From positions 839 to 64,838 of the forward strand of contig NZ_JAFLVR010000008.1 of the NCBI RefSeq assembly GCF_017315985.1: a stretch of 64,000 nucleotides of DNA, in the 5' to 3' direction. The stretch comes from Candidatus Enterococcus murrayae (GTDB lineage: Bacteria > Bacillota > Bacilli > Lactobacillales > Enterococcaceae). The position numbers and the translations under genes were made by a program. Below are positions 51,331 through 61,706 of the stretch, piece by piece. Under the pieces are notes generated by a model. The model saw only the letters and a list, made by a program, of their open reading frames with translations, did not search any database and was not told the DNA's origin. The first letter of the stretch is position 1. Each line of letters opens with the position of its first letter.

Positions 51331-53640
51331 TTGACGAAAATGAATTATGTTAAAGAAAATCTTTGGCAAATTGAAGAAGTAGGTTTTGATAGTCGCTATT
51401 TAGGAAAAACAGAAAGTATCATGGCACTAGGAAATGGTTATCTTGGTAGTCGGAGTGCTACGGAAGAGCATTATACAACAGAGCGTCGAGATACTTTTGT
51501 AGCTGGTACATTTAATAAATTTGCTGAAAATGAAGTGAGTGAACTGCCGAATATACCTGATATGTGGTGGATGGATTTTATTATTAATGGTGAAATTTTT
51601 TCATTAGAAAAAGGAATAACGAGCAACTTCAGCAAGCGATTGAATCTAAAAAATGGCGAATTGATCCGAGAGTTTGATTGGGAGTTTGCTACAATAAAAT
51701 TGCATTTTACTTTCCGTAGATTTGTTTCCAAAGCACGCCGGCATTATTTATCGAGTTTTGTAACAGTTGAAAATTTAACAGATATACCAATCAGTATTCA
51801 AATTCGTTCTGGTATCGACGGACAAGTGACAAATTCAGGCAGTCAACATTTTCATGAAGGAGAAAAGGGACTAGTAAATGGAAAGTATATTCAAATGATG
51901 CCACAAACGAATGAAAGTGAGATTGATTTTGTTTTTACAATCGGGCATCGACTCAATGCTAAAAATGTCAGTGAACGTATTGAAATGGGACGTCGTCAAA
52001 TTTTTATGAATTATTTCTTTGATCTCCCGTCGAATAATTCAGCGACTATTGAAAAGCGAATGAGTGTGTATACTTCTATTGATAACGACATTTCAGATCA
52101 TGAAATTTCTGAAATCCGGGAAACAGCAATATCAGAAATGGAAGCGCTTGAAGTCTTTTCTTTTGAAGAGTTATTGCAAGAATCAGCTGAAAAGTGGAGC
52201 GAGATATGGGAGAAGCATCCCATCGAGATTGAAACGGAGAATTTTAAAGATCAGTTAGCTATTCACTTTGCTAAATACCATTTACACATAATGACACCTG
52301 CTCATAATGAACACATGAATATTGGTGCGAAAGGTTTAAGTGGCGAGGGATATAAAGGGCACACTTTCTGGGATACAGAAATCTTTATGTTACCCTACTT
52401 TAACTTCACTCATCCAGAGATCGCGAAGAGCTTAGTTACTTATCGTTACTTAGGTCTGGACGGTGCACATAAAAAGGCAAGAAATAACGGTTATGAAGGT
52501 GCTCAATATCCATGGGAAGCAGCAAATCCAACAGATGGCGAAGTAACACCTGTTTGGGGTGCGGCAGATATTGTTACTGGGCAATCGACAAAAATTTGGT
52601 CAGGTTTTATTGAACAACATATCACCAGTGATGTGACCTTTGGAGTAAAGCAATATATTGATGTGACTGGAGATCAAGAGTTCACTGAACAAAAGGCATA
52701 TGAAATTTTATTTGATACTGCAAAGTTCTGGGGCAGCCGTTTAGAATATAATACTGAAAAAGATTATTATGAAATCAAAGATGTAATTGGACCAGACGAA
52801 TACAAAGAACACGTAAATAATAATGCCTATACAAATTATACCGCCCACTGGAATGTTACTTATGCGTTGAACCTGGCGAAAGAGCTTAAGGAACACGATC
52901 CAGAAACTTTTGAACGACTGAATCAAAAACTAGAATTAGATAATGTCCTAGCAGATTTAGCGAGAAAGGTGGATAAAATTTTTCTCCCACAACCAACGGA
53001 TGAAGGGATTATTCCTCAAGACGATTCTTATTTATCAAAGAAAACTATTGATCTTACGAAATATAAATCAAAAGATGGCGTTGATGGGCTATTTCACGAT
53101 TACAATTTAGAACAAGTAAATGAAATGCAAATCACGAAACAAGCGGATGTATTATTGCTCTTATATTTGTTTGAAGGTCTTTTTCCTCGAGAAATGAAAT
53201 TAAAAAACTTTGAATACTATGAACCGAAGACGACTCACGATAGTTCACTGAGTTTATCGACGCATGCGATTCTATCAGCGGATCTTGGAAAATTAGATGA
53301 ATCATATGAGTTTTTCGAAAAGGCTTGTAACATTGATATGGGTGAATACATGAAGTCTTCAGATGATGGAATACATGCTGGAAGTCTTGGAGGAATCTGG
53401 CAGATGATTGTCTTTGGATATGGCGGTGTTCGTATGATCGATGGAAAACTACGTATCGAACCGCATTTGCCGAAAGCATGGAATAAATTGACTTATGGAT
53501 TTGATTATCATGGCGAATCTATCACTGTTGTTGTTATGAAGGAAGGCTTTGAGTTAACCAAAGAAGATAATGGAAACGATGTGGTGTTTTTCTCAAATGG
53601 AGAAGCATATACATTAAAAAATAAGCTGTCAATTTTATAG
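51331..53640 (+). CDS. GH65 glycoside phosphorylase (maltose phosphorylase-like)
   Basis: TTG 51331 lies 15 bases after pgmB, with AAGAGGGAC upstream. The 769-aa length fits maltose, kojibiose or nigerose phosphorylases. The family signature GPDEYKEHVNNNAYTN is present, with the general-acid Glu at residue 490 (L. brevis maltose phosphorylase uses Glu487). These enzymes split a disaccharide with phosphate into beta-Glc-1-P and glucose, with inversion. Maltose is the best guess; the exact linkage is not readable here. Confidence 0.85.
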   Translation: MTKMNYVKENLWQIEEVGFDSRYLGKTESIMALGNGYLGSRSATEEHYTTERRDTFVAGTFNKFAENEVSELPNIPDMWWMDFIINGEIFSLEKGITSNFSKRLNLKNGELIREFDWEFATIKLHFTFRRFVSKARRHYLSSFVTVENLTDIPISIQIRSGIDGQVTNSGSQHFHEGEKGLVNGKYIQMMPQTNESEIDFVFTIGHRLNAKNVSERIEMGRRQIFMNYFFDLPSNNSATIEKRMSVYTSIDNDISDHEISEIRETAISEMEALEVFSFEELLQESAEKWSEIWEKHPIEIETENFKDQLAIHFAKYHLHIMTPAHNEHMNIGAKGLSGEGYKGHTFWDTEIFMLPYFNFTHPEIAKSLVTYRYLGLDGAHKKARNNGYEGAQYPWEAANPTDGEVTPVWGAADIVTGQSTKIWSGFIEQHITSDVTFGVKQYIDVTGDQEFTEQKAYEILFDTAKFWGSRLEYNTEKDYYEIKDVIGPDEYKEHVNNNAYTNYTAHWNVTYALNLAKELKEHDPETFERLNQKLELDNVLADLARKVDKIFLPQPTDEGIIPQDDSYLSKKTIDLTKYKSKDGVDGLFHDYNLEQVNEMQITKQADVLLLLYLFEGLFPREMKLKNFEYYEPKTTHDSSLSLSTHAILSADLGKLDESYEFFEKACNIDMGEYMKSSDDGIHAGSLGGIWQMIVFGYGGVRMIDGKLRIEPHLPKAWNKLTYGFDYHGESITVVVMKEGFELTKEDNGNDVVFFSNGEAYTLKNKLSIL

Positions 53641-53652
53641 GAGGAAATTCAG

Positions 53653-54924
53653 ATGAAGAAATGGAAAAAGGTATTAACATTAGGAGCATTGACACTTGCA
53701 TCAATTACTTTGGTGGCTTGTGGAAATAAAACGGACAATGGCGCAGATGAGACTGATTTCAAAGATAAAACGTTGAAATTAGGTGTATGGGGCGGAAATG
53801 AATCAGAAGAAAAGACATTAAAATCTTTGATCGCTGATTTTGAAAAAGAAACTGGAGCAAGCGTCAAATTAAAAACGTATACAGACTATAACACGCAAAT
53901 ACAGACTGATCTAATCGGGAAAACTGCACCAGATGCTTTTTATGTAGACTCCTCTTATTTTCCATTTTTGGCTAGTAAAGGCGCGCTTGCACCGTTAGAT
54001 AAAAAGACGTTTTCTTCTGATGAGTATTATAAAAACTTGACAGATGCTTTTACGGATGATGGAGAATTATACGGAATACCTAAGGATTTTTCGACATTAG
54101 CATTATATAAAAATACAAAAATGTTTGAAGACGTGGGAGTCGATCCTGAATCAGTTCCGACATCTTATGAAGAATTAACCACTTGGCTGCCAAGCTTCCA
54201 AGAAAAATTGGATGCCAAATATGGTGTGGGAAAAGTCAAAGCGATGAGCTATACAGATGAACTATCTCGTTCGTATCACTTGGCAGCACGCGCTGGGGCA
54301 AAGCCAATTAAAAACAACGGCAGACCAGATCTTGAAAATAAAAAAGTAGTTGATAATCTTTCGATCTTGAAAAAATTAATTGATACTAACGCTGTTGCAA
54401 CACCACAAGAATTAGGTGCAGGCTGGAACGGTGAAGCTTTTGGAACAGGAAAAATCGCGATGATGGATGAAGGCAACTGGGTATATCAAACTTTGAAAGA
54501 CGAGTTCAGTGATATTCAGTTCTCCGTTTCACCAATGCCTACTTATAAAGGTAAAGAAGGCGGTATGATGTTCACTGTTGGTTGGGGAAAATATGCTGGT
54601 ACGAAGAGTTCAGCTTTAGCAGATGAATGGATTAAGTTCGCAACTGGAAAAAAAGCAATGACTAAATGGGTCGATGGAACAGGTACTTTACCTACACGGG
54701 AAGACGTAGCTACTACTGCTAAAATTAGTAAAAATGAAGACTTAAAAGTTCACTTAAATGCGGTCGATTATTCAACTGTTTGGCAGAATGGTACCAGCTT
54801 AGCAACAATCAATAAAGCGTATCAAAATTACTGGCCAGAAGTTTCTTCAGGAAAATCTAGTTTAGAGGACGCTATGAAAAAAGCTGATAAACAAGCAATT
54901 GACGATATCGAAAAATCAGAATAA
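53653..54924 (+). CDS. ABC transporter sugar-binding lipoprotein
   Basis: The 423-aa protein has a lipoprotein signal with lipobox LVAC, and the MalE/UgpB-type fold pattern (FEKETGASVKLKTYTDYNTQ, GKTAPDAFYVDSSYF, GKIAMMDEGNWVYQTL). It captures the oligosaccharide outside the cell for the two permeases that follow. GGAGGAA precedes ATG 53653. It is 12 bases after the first GH65 gene. Confidence 0.92.
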   Translation: MKKWKKVLTLGALTLASITLVACGNKTDNGADETDFKDKTLKLGVWGGNESEEKTLKSLIADFEKETGASVKLKTYTDYNTQIQTDLIGKTAPDAFYVDSSYFPFLASKGALAPLDKKTFSSDEYYKNLTDAFTDDGELYGIPKDFSTLALYKNTKMFEDVGVDPESVPTSYEELTTWLPSFQEKLDAKYGVGKVKAMSYTDELSRSYHLAARAGAKPIKNNGRPDLENKKVVDNLSILKKLIDTNAVATPQELGAGWNGEAFGTGKIAMMDEGNWVYQTLKDEFSDIQFSVSPMPTYKGKEGGMMFTVGWGKYAGTKSSALADEWIKFATGKKAMTKWVDGTGTLPTREDVATTAKISKNEDLKVHLNAVDYSTVWQNGTSLATINKAYQNYWPEVSSGKSSLEDAMKKADKQAIDDIEKSE

Positions 54925-55017
54925 TTGAATAGGCAGGGGTTCAATTCCTCTGCCTACTATTTATTTAAACAAGCGGATGATAGTTGGAATAAAATAGGCG
55001 GTCCAAAGGAGGATGAC

Positions 55018-55920
55018 ATGGCAACAAAGGTAAGAAAGTCTAAAAGAGAGATCAATGAGATGTTGCAGGGGTATGCATTTATTACGCCAGCAATTTTAGT
55101 GCTATTGGTATTTTTTGTTATTTCGATTGTTTTTGCTATCTATTTATCATTCAATAAGGTGGATTTATTTACTGGAGAATACACATGGAATAATTTTGAG
55201 AACTATGTCAATATTTTTAAAGATCCTCGAAGTATCATCGCATTAAAAAATACAGCGACCTTTGCGTTATTCGTTGTACCAATCCAAACAATTATTGCTC
55301 TTGTAATGGCTTATGTGTTAGCAAGTCGTGATGTCAAAGGAAAGAAAGTTTTTAGAATGGTATATTTTCTACCGACTTTGACCAGCTCAAGCGCGTTGAC
55401 AATCATTTTCATGTTCCTCTTCAACATCAATGGGCCAATTAACAATTTTCTGATGAATCTTGGATTGTATCAGACACCGATAAACTTCTTACAAGAACCT
55501 ACTTACGCTTTAAAGGTGATCATGGCGATGAATATTTGGTCGACTGTTCCATATTTTATGACGATTTATTTAGCTTCTTTAGTTGATCTACCCTATTCAT
55601 TGTATGAAGCAGCAGAAATTGATGGAGCCAATGCGTTGGAGAAACTAAGATTCATTACTATTCCGTATCTTCGTCCAATTACGACTTATGTTTTATTGAC
55701 AGGGATTATCGGAACTTTCCAGATGTTTGATCAAGCTTATATTTTCAGTAACGGTAGTGGTGGTCCGAATAATTCAACATTGACACTTAGTCTTTTGATC
55801 TATCAGAATGCTTTTGGTCAGATGCCTACTATGGGATTTGCAGCGGCTTTGGCAGTAATTTTATCAATTATCATTTTTATGGTCAGCCGAATTGCTGAGA
55901 AATTGAATGGAGGGAACTAA
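55018..55920 (+). CDS. Sugar ABC transporter permease (MalF type)
   Basis: The start is ATG 55018 after AAAGGAGG, not the upstream in-frame ATG 54925. The 300-aa protein has six hydrophobic helices and the EAA loop motif EAAEIDGANALEKLRFITIPYL. It forms the channel with the MalG-type partner, whose ATG overlaps its stop by one base. Confidence 0.92.
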   Translation: MATKVRKSKREINEMLQGYAFITPAILVLLVFFVISIVFAIYLSFNKVDLFTGEYTWNNFENYVNIFKDPRSIIALKNTATFALFVVPIQTIIALVMAYVLASRDVKGKKVFRMVYFLPTLTSSSALTIIFMFLFNINGPINNFLMNLGLYQTPINFLQEPTYALKVIMAMNIWSTVPYFMTIYLASLVDLPYSLYEAAEIDGANALEKLRFITIPYLRPITTYVLLTGIIGTFQMFDQAYIFSNGSGGPNNSTLTLSLLIYQNAFGQMPTMGFAAALAVILSIIIFMVSRIAEKLNGGN

Positions 55921-56756
55921 TGAAAAAGACGGGTAAACAAAAATTTTTGAAGATTTTACTTTATGTCATTATGATCTCGTACGCGCTGATCACTTTTTAT
56001 CCATTCATTTGGGCAGTTGCCGCAAGTTTCAAACCATTAAAAGAAATCGTTTCTGGAGGAATGAGTATTTTTGGAGGTGATTTCACACTTGCCAATTATG
56101 AGTATATTTTAGGTCGAAGTGAAAACTTTCCACGTTGGTTTATGAACTCATTAATCGTATCGATCATTGGGACTGCAATAAATTTATTTTTGAATACGAT
56201 GGCAGGTTATGCGTTGGCGCGGATTAATTTCCCAGGACGCGAACGAATCTACTGGGGGATGTTAGCCATGCTAATGGTGCCAGCCCAAGTATTATTAATT
56301 CCGAATTATTTAATTATATCCAGTTTAGGGATGAAGGATACATTTGCAGCGTTGATTTTACCAGCGGCGATCAATATCGGGAATATCTTTATGATGCGTC
56401 AGTTCTTTTTGAGTTTTCCAAAAGATGTGGAAGAAGCGGCAACAATCGATGGACTTTCACGAACAGGAACTTTTTTCAGAATCGTTATGCCATTAGCTAA
56501 GCCAAGTATTTCTACACAGGCAGTATTTGTTTTCATGAGCTTTTGGAATGAATTCTTAAAACCCATGTTGTATATGACGACACCGTCAAAGTACACGTTG
56601 ACGTTGGGACTTCAAACCTTTAAATCACAAAATGCTGGACAACGTTGGGATCAAATCATGCCAGCTAGTATTATCTCCATTGTACCGATCATTATTTTGT
56701 ATATCATATTTAATAAATATTTCCTACAAGGTGTCCGAATGGACGGAGAGAAATAG
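55920..56756 (+). CDS. Sugar ABC transporter permease (MalG type)
   Basis: ATG 55920 overlaps the previous stop by one base. The 278-aa protein has six hydrophobic helices and the EAA motif EEAATIDGLSRTGTFFRIVMPL. It is the second permease half of the importer. Confidence 0.92.
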   Translation: MKKTGKQKFLKILLYVIMISYALITFYPFIWAVAASFKPLKEIVSGGMSIFGGDFTLANYEYILGRSENFPRWFMNSLIVSIIGTAINLFLNTMAGYALARINFPGRERIYWGMLAMLMVPAQVLLIPNYLIISSLGMKDTFAALILPAAINIGNIFMMRQFFLSFPKDVEEAATIDGLSRTGTFFRIVMPLAKPSISTQAVFVFMSFWNEFLKPMLYMTTPSKYTLTLGLQTFKSQNAGQRWDQIMPASIISIVPIIILYIIFNKYFLQGVRMDGEK

Positions 56757-56772
56757 GAGAAGCAGACAGACT

Positions 56773-58743
56773 ATGAAAGATTTTATTTTAACGCTAGACG
56801 ACATAGGAAATAAATCCGTTCAAAACATCGAGACGCTATTTGCTCAAGCAAACGGAACTTTAGGAGTACGTGCAAGTCTTCCTATTCGAACAGGAGAAAG
56901 TACACCTGGGACATTTTTGAATGCCTTTTATGAGAGTCACGACATTGTTTATGGTGAGAATGCCTACGGCTATGCAAAGCAACATCAAACGATGGTAAAT
57001 CTATTTGATTTGCGAAGCATCGAGTTAATGATTGATGGTAAAAGTGAGTTTTTGTTGAGTGATCAATCAGTTGTATTAGATATGGAAAAAGGACTATTGT
57101 TTGAGAGTTATATTTATGAAACTGGTGATGGAAAAAAATTTGAATATCTGCTTGAGAGTTTTGCTAGTCACTCTGAACGAAGCGTGTATGCTCAAAAAAT
57201 TCAAATAAAGGCACTCAACTTTTCAGGAGTAGTTAAGCTGGTCAAAAAAGGACGGCCGGTCTCTGTTAAAAAAGGAGAGGCGTTTGATCCCCGTATTAAA
57301 AATTCGAGCACTGAGTTGATTCAAGAAGGAAATAAATATACTACGCAAAATAGTAGGCTAAGTATCTATGTGAAATTTGATTCTCTTTCAGAAGAACGTA
57401 GACTGAATGAAGGAGAGTCGATTTCTTTTACTCAGCTTTATCACATTTCTCGTGAAAATCATTTTTCTTCACTCAGTTATGATGAGTTAAAAAATAAACA
57501 GGTCGAGATATTTGCTAATTTCTGGAAGAGTTCAGATATTGAAATTGAAGGAAACACTCGTTTGCAAAAAGGAATTCGTTTCAATATGTATCATCTATTC
57601 AACTCTGCTGGACGTGATGGAGCTAGTAATTTTTCTGCCAAAGGCTTAACTGGTGAAGGATATGAAGGACACTACTTTTGGGACACTGAGATGTACTTAC
57701 TGCCCTTTTTTATCTATACACAACCAGAAATAGCAAAAAGTTTATTAAGCTATCGAGTGAGTATTTTGCCAAAAGCACAAGCTAGGGCAAAAGAGTTAGG
57801 GTTTCAAGGAGCACTTTTCGCTTGGCGGACGATTAATGGAGAGGAAACATCCGCCTATTATCCAGCAGGAACTGCACAAGTTCATATCAATGCTGACATC
57901 GCATATGGCTTTGAGTTATTTGAGAAAGTTACTGGAGATACAGATTTCATTGAGGAAAATAGTACTTTGATCTTTGAAACAGCTAGATTTTGGTTGGATT
58001 ACGGTTTTTACTCTAAACGGGGATTTGAGATCCACGAGGTCACAGGACCTGATGAATATACTGCTTTAGTGAACAACAATTACTATACAAATAAAATGGC
58101 ACAAAATAATCTTTTCTATGCAGCAAGACTAGCTAATCGATTAAAGTCAAATGAAGATGAAGCGAAATATTGGTTTAATGCTGCTGAAAATATGTATTTT
58201 GGTTTTGATCAGGAATTACAGATTATTCAACAGGATGATAGCTTCTTAACTAAAGAACCGTGGGACTTTGTGAATACGCCAAAAGAGAAGTATCCATTGT
58301 TGCTACATTATCATCCAATGAAGATATATAAACATCAAGTATTGAAGCAAGCAGATACGATCTTAGCTCACATGTTATTTGATGAGTCGCAAGAACAAGT
58401 TAATCGGGATTTTGCTTTTTATGAACCTTTGACTACACATGATAGTTCATTATCGAGAACCGTTTATGGTGTTGTCGCTAGTAAACTTGGACGTAGTGAG
58501 TTGGCTTATAGATTTTTCAAAGAAGCTGCCATAATGGATTTGGAAGATTCTCAAGGAAATGCGAGTCATGGAATTCATGCTGCAAACATGGGCGGTTCAT
58601 GGTTAGGACTAATTTATGGTTTTGCAGGACTTTCATACGAAAATGGGGAGATCAAGACTAATAATAATTTACCTAAAGAAATAAAATCAATGAAGTTTAC
58701 GATAACGATTCAAGGAGAAAAGAAGCATATCATTATCGAATAA
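56773..58743 (+). CDS. Second GH65 glycoside phosphorylase-like protein (short)
   Basis: The start is ATG 56773 after GGAGAAG; the long upstream in-frame extension lies in the permease gene. The 656-aa protein keeps the GPDEYTALVNNNYYTN signature with catalytic Glu428, the ATP-free phosphate-binding region and THDSSLSRTVYG. It is about 110 residues shorter than the first GH65, mostly at the N-terminal beta domain. A different disaccharide specificity, for example kojibiose, nigerose or trehalose, is probable. Confidence 0.8.
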   Translation: MKDFILTLDDIGNKSVQNIETLFAQANGTLGVRASLPIRTGESTPGTFLNAFYESHDIVYGENAYGYAKQHQTMVNLFDLRSIELMIDGKSEFLLSDQSVVLDMEKGLLFESYIYETGDGKKFEYLLESFASHSERSVYAQKIQIKALNFSGVVKLVKKGRPVSVKKGEAFDPRIKNSSTELIQEGNKYTTQNSRLSIYVKFDSLSEERRLNEGESISFTQLYHISRENHFSSLSYDELKNKQVEIFANFWKSSDIEIEGNTRLQKGIRFNMYHLFNSAGRDGASNFSAKGLTGEGYEGHYFWDTEMYLLPFFIYTQPEIAKSLLSYRVSILPKAQARAKELGFQGALFAWRTINGEETSAYYPAGTAQVHINADIAYGFELFEKVTGDTDFIEENSTLIFETARFWLDYGFYSKRGFEIHEVTGPDEYTALVNNNYYTNKMAQNNLFYAARLANRLKSNEDEAKYWFNAAENMYFGFDQELQIIQQDDSFLTKEPWDFVNTPKEKYPLLLHYHPMKIYKHQVLKQADTILAHMLFDESQEQVNRDFAFYEPLTTHDSSLSRTVYGVVASKLGRSELAYRFFKEAAIMDLEDSQGNASHGIHAANMGGSWLGLIYGFAGLSYENGEIKTNNNLPKEIKSMKFTITIQGEKKHIIIE

Positions 58744-58766
58744 ATATTAGAAAATGAGGGATAAAA

Positions 58767-59873
58767 ATGACTACAATGACTCTGTCGCATATCTATAAAA
58801 AATACCCGAAAAACGAGAATTATTCTGTCGATGATTTCAATTTAGAGATTTCAGATGGTGAGTTCATCGTATTTGTAGGACCGTCAGGTTGTGGGAAATC
58901 AACGACTTTAAGGATGATTGCAGGCCTTGAAGATATTACAGAAGGAGAGTTCAGGATAAACGAAGCTGTGATGAATGATACGCCGCCAAAGGATCGAGAT
59001 ATTGCTATGGTCTTCCAAAATTATGCGTTATATCCACATATGACGGTGTTCCAGAATATGGCTTTTGGGCTAAAACTTCGTAAATATCCAAAAGAAGAGA
59101 TCAAAAGACGGGTAGAGGAAGCGGCAGAGATTTTAGGATTAACTAATCTATTAGAACGAAAACCTGCTGATATGTCAGGGGGACAACGCCAGCGCGTAGC
59201 AATGGGACGGGCGATTGTTCGTGATGCAAAAGTGTTCTTGATGGATGAACCACTTTCCAATTTAGATGCAAAATTGCGTGTTCAGATGCGTGCGGAGATC
59301 GCAAAGATTCATCAACGCATCGGAGCAACGACTGTTTATGTGACACATGATCAGACCGAAGCAATGACATTGGCAAGTAGAATCGTTATTATGAACGATG
59401 GAAAAATTCAACAAGTAGGAACACCGCAGGAATTATATAATCATCCGGCTAATAAGTTTGTTGCTGGATTTATCGGGAGTCCAGCAATGAATTTCTTTAC
59501 TGTGACATTTGATGGTGAGCAAATCTCAAATAGACAAGGTTTAGATTTGAAAGTACCTGAAGGTCAAGCAAAATTACTGAAAGAGAAAGGATATGTCGGA
59601 GAAGAAATAGTATTTGGTATTCGTCCAGAAGATATTAATTCTGAGGCATTAGCGATTGATACCTATATGGATAGTACAGTCGAAGCACAAGTAATTGTTT
59701 CCGAGCTTTTAGGGCATGAGTCGATGCTCTATTCAACGATTGGTAATACAGAGTTTATCTCCAAAGTTTCTGCACGGGACTATCACAAGCCAGGAGAAAC
59801 GATAAAACTTGCTTTTAATGTTAGCAAAGCTAGCTTTTTTGATAAAGACTCGGAAGATGTGATTTCGTACTAG
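58767..59873 (+). CDS. ABC transporter ATP-binding protein (MsmK/UgpC type)
   Basis: The 368-aa protein has Walker A GPSGCGKST, signature MSGGQRQRVAMGRA, Walker B VFLMDEPLSNLD, His-loop THDQTEAMTLA, and the C-terminal TOBE/MalK regulatory domain (GIRPEDI). It powers the importer encoded upstream. Many Firmicutes share one MsmK between importers, so a dedicated copy in the operon is consistent with transfer as a unit. Confidence 0.95.
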   Translation: MTTMTLSHIYKKYPKNENYSVDDFNLEISDGEFIVFVGPSGCGKSTTLRMIAGLEDITEGEFRINEAVMNDTPPKDRDIAMVFQNYALYPHMTVFQNMAFGLKLRKYPKEEIKRRVEEAAEILGLTNLLERKPADMSGGQRQRVAMGRAIVRDAKVFLMDEPLSNLDAKLRVQMRAEIAKIHQRIGATTVYVTHDQTEAMTLASRIVIMNDGKIQQVGTPQELYNHPANKFVAGFIGSPAMNFFTVTFDGEQISNRQGLDLKVPEGQAKLLKEKGYVGEEIVFGIRPEDINSEALAIDTYMDSTVEAQVIVSELLGHESMLYSTIGNTEFISKVSARDYHKPGETIKLAFNVSKASFFDKDSEDVISY

Positions 59874-59945
59874 GAATGACCAAATGTTTTAATTCAAAAA
59901 AGCGCTTGAATAACGATGATAGCGAACTGCAAAGGAGTCAATGGA

Positions 59946-61388
59946 ATGACAATTGAGAATAAAGCGATGCTAATTACGTATGCAGACAGCTTGGGGAAAA
60001 ACTTAAAAGAGTTAACCCAAGTGATGGAAAACCATTTTAGTCAAGCGGTAGGTGGTGTACATTTGTTGCCCTTCTTTCCTTCAACAGGTGATAGAGGTTT
60101 TGCCCCTAAAGATTATTCGGTTGTCGATCCTGCATTTGGTACATGGAAAGAAGTGGAAGATCTAGGAGAAAAGTACTATTTAATGTTTGATTTTATGATC
60201 AATCATATTTCTCGCGAGTCGTTCTTTTTCCAAGATTTTAAGCAAAAACACGATGAGTCAAAGTATAAAGAAATGTTCATTCGAATCAATCAATTCTTTC
60301 CAGAAAATCGACCAAGCCCAGAAGATATTGATCTTATCTACAAACGTAAAGACAAGGCCCCTTTTCAAGAAGTTTGTTTCGCTAATGGATGTACCGAAAA
60401 AGTCTGGAATACTTTTGGAGAGGAACAAATTGATTTAGATGTCACTAAAGCAGTTACGAAGGAGTTTATTCGTAATACGATCAAGGATATGGCTGCACAT
60501 GGTTGTTCATTGATCCGTTTGGATGCCTTTGCTTATGCTATCAAGAAATTAGATACGAATGATTTTTTCATTGAACCGAACATCTGGGAACTGTTAGATG
60601 AAGTTCGCATGGAAGCTGAGAAGTATGCGATTGAATTGCTGCCGGAGATCCATGAGCATTATTCGATCCAATTCAAAATCGCTGATCATGACTACTTTAT
60701 CTATGATTTTGCGTTGCCGATGATTATGCTACATGCACTATATAGCGGAAAAACAGAGCAGCTTGCAGCTTGGCTAAAACAAAGTCCTATGAAGCAATTC
60801 ACTACACTAGATACTCATGATGGAATTGGAGTCGTGGATGCTAAAGATTTATTGACAGATCAAGAGTTAGACTTTACTTCTGAAAAGCTTTATGAAGTTG
60901 GAGCGAATGTCAAAAAAATATATTCATCTGCTAGCTATAACAATTTGGACATTTATCAAATCAACAGTACTTACTACAGCGCTTTGGGTGAACAGGATGA
61001 CAGTTATTTACTCGCACGTGTCCTACAAATTTTTGCACCAGGTATTCCTCAGATTTATTATGTCGGATTGCTTGCAGGAAGAAATGATATTCAGTTATTA
61101 GAGGAAACAAAGGAGGGGCGGAACATCAATCGTCATTATTATGATATTGAAGAGATTGCAGAAGAAGTTCAGCGCCCAGTGGTGAAGAAGTTGCTGGAAC
61201 TGTTAGAATTTCGGAATAAGGAGCTAGCTTTTGATTTGAATGGATCAATCGAAGTAAATACACCGTCTGAGCACACAATCGAGATTGAACGTAAAAACCA
61301 TGCAAAAACTGAAAGTGTAAAGTTAATTGCAGACTTGAGTTCAAAGAAATTCTCAATTTATAAAAATGATCAACAATTTTCATTTTAA
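59946..61388 (+). CDS. GH13 sucrose phosphorylase-like enzyme
   Basis: The start is ATG 59946, 8 bases after AAAGGAG; an earlier in-frame ATG 59916 lacks a site. The 480-aa length and motifs fit GH13 subfamily 18: [29 protein letters not shown] with nucleophile Asp193, LPEIHEH with acid-base Glu234, and LDTHDGIGV. Such enzymes cleave sucrose (or related glucosides such as glucosylglycerate) with phosphate to give alpha-Glc-1-P. The alpha product needs an alpha-phosphoglucomutase elsewhere. A cre-like AAAAGCGCTTGAA lies at about 59898. Confidence 0.85.
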   Translation: MTIENKAMLITYADSLGKNLKELTQVMENHFSQAVGGVHLLPFFPSTGDRGFAPKDYSVVDPAFGTWKEVEDLGEKYYLMFDFMINHISRESFFFQDFKQKHDESKYKEMFIRINQFFPENRPSPEDIDLIYKRKDKAPFQEVCFANGCTEKVWNTFGEEQIDLDVTKAVTKEFIRNTIKDMAAHGCSLIRLDAFAYAIKKLDTNDFFIEPNIWELLDEVRMEAEKYAIELLPEIHEHYSIQFKIADHDYFIYDFALPMIMLHALYSGKTEQLAAWLKQSPMKQFTTLDTHDGIGVVDAKDLLTDQELDFTSEKLYEVGANVKKIYSSASYNNLDIYQINSTYYSALGEQDDSYLLARVLQIFAPGIPQIYYVGLLAGRNDIQLLEETKEGRNINRHYYDIEEIAEEVQRPVVKKLLELLEFRNKELAFDLNGSIEVNTPSEHTIEIERKNHAKTESVKLIADLSSKKFSIYKNDQQFSF

Positions 61389-61559
61389 AATACAAATTGT
61401 TTACTGAACTAAATAATGGACAAATTTGTTTTTCATCAGTGCTGGCAATTTGTTAGAAATGGGAAAAAAATTTATTTATTTCCCATAAGAAAAACAGGAG
61501 AGAAACGTTGAAATTTCAACGATTATAGAGATTAATCAAGTATAAATTTAGTAGTTACT

Positions 61560-61584
61560 ACCCCCCTAGTTAGATACTGGGGGT
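61560..61584. other. Candidate oriT: C-run/G-run inverted repeat around TAGTTAGATAC
   Basis: ACCCCCC then TAGTTAGATAC then TGGGGGT. On the other strand the centre reads GTATCTAAC followed by TAGGGGGGT. As I remember them, oriTs of the MOBT relaxases (Tn916 Orf20, ICEBs1 NicK) have exactly this architecture, with TCTAAC or GCTAAC before the G-run. No relaxase gene is in the element, so it would be nicked by one encoded elsewhere. Confidence 0.55.
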
Positions 61585-61589
61585 TAATA

Positions 61590-61674
61590 CTTTGTGACGC
61601 GCTACGCGCGCCACAAAGACGAGCTTCTCAGCTCGCCGCTTAGCACTAAGGTGCAGCGCCGAGCTGAGGGCTCG
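61590..61674. repeat. GC-rich inverted repeats next to the oriT-like site, possible single-strand origin
   Basis: CTTTGTG / CACAAAG with CGCGC / GCGCG inside (61590-61618), then GAGCTTCTCAGCTCG / CGAGCTGAGGGCTCG (61621-61674, imperfect). Heavy secondary structure beside an oriT is typical of single-strand origins in ICEs and rolling-circle plasmids, but no known motif was confirmed. Confidence 0.5.
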
Positions 61675-61706
61675 ATGAATTGAATTAACGCAACTAATTG
61701 TAACAA

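Larger units (their letters stand above)
61389..61706. other. 318-bp noncoding region with oriT-like and large inverted repeats
   Basis: Downstream of the sugar operon and of the leftward TerB_N gene. It holds the oriT-like repeat (61560-61584) and two GC-rich inverted repeats (61590-61618 and 61621-61674) in otherwise AT-rich DNA. No ORF. Confidence 0.6.
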
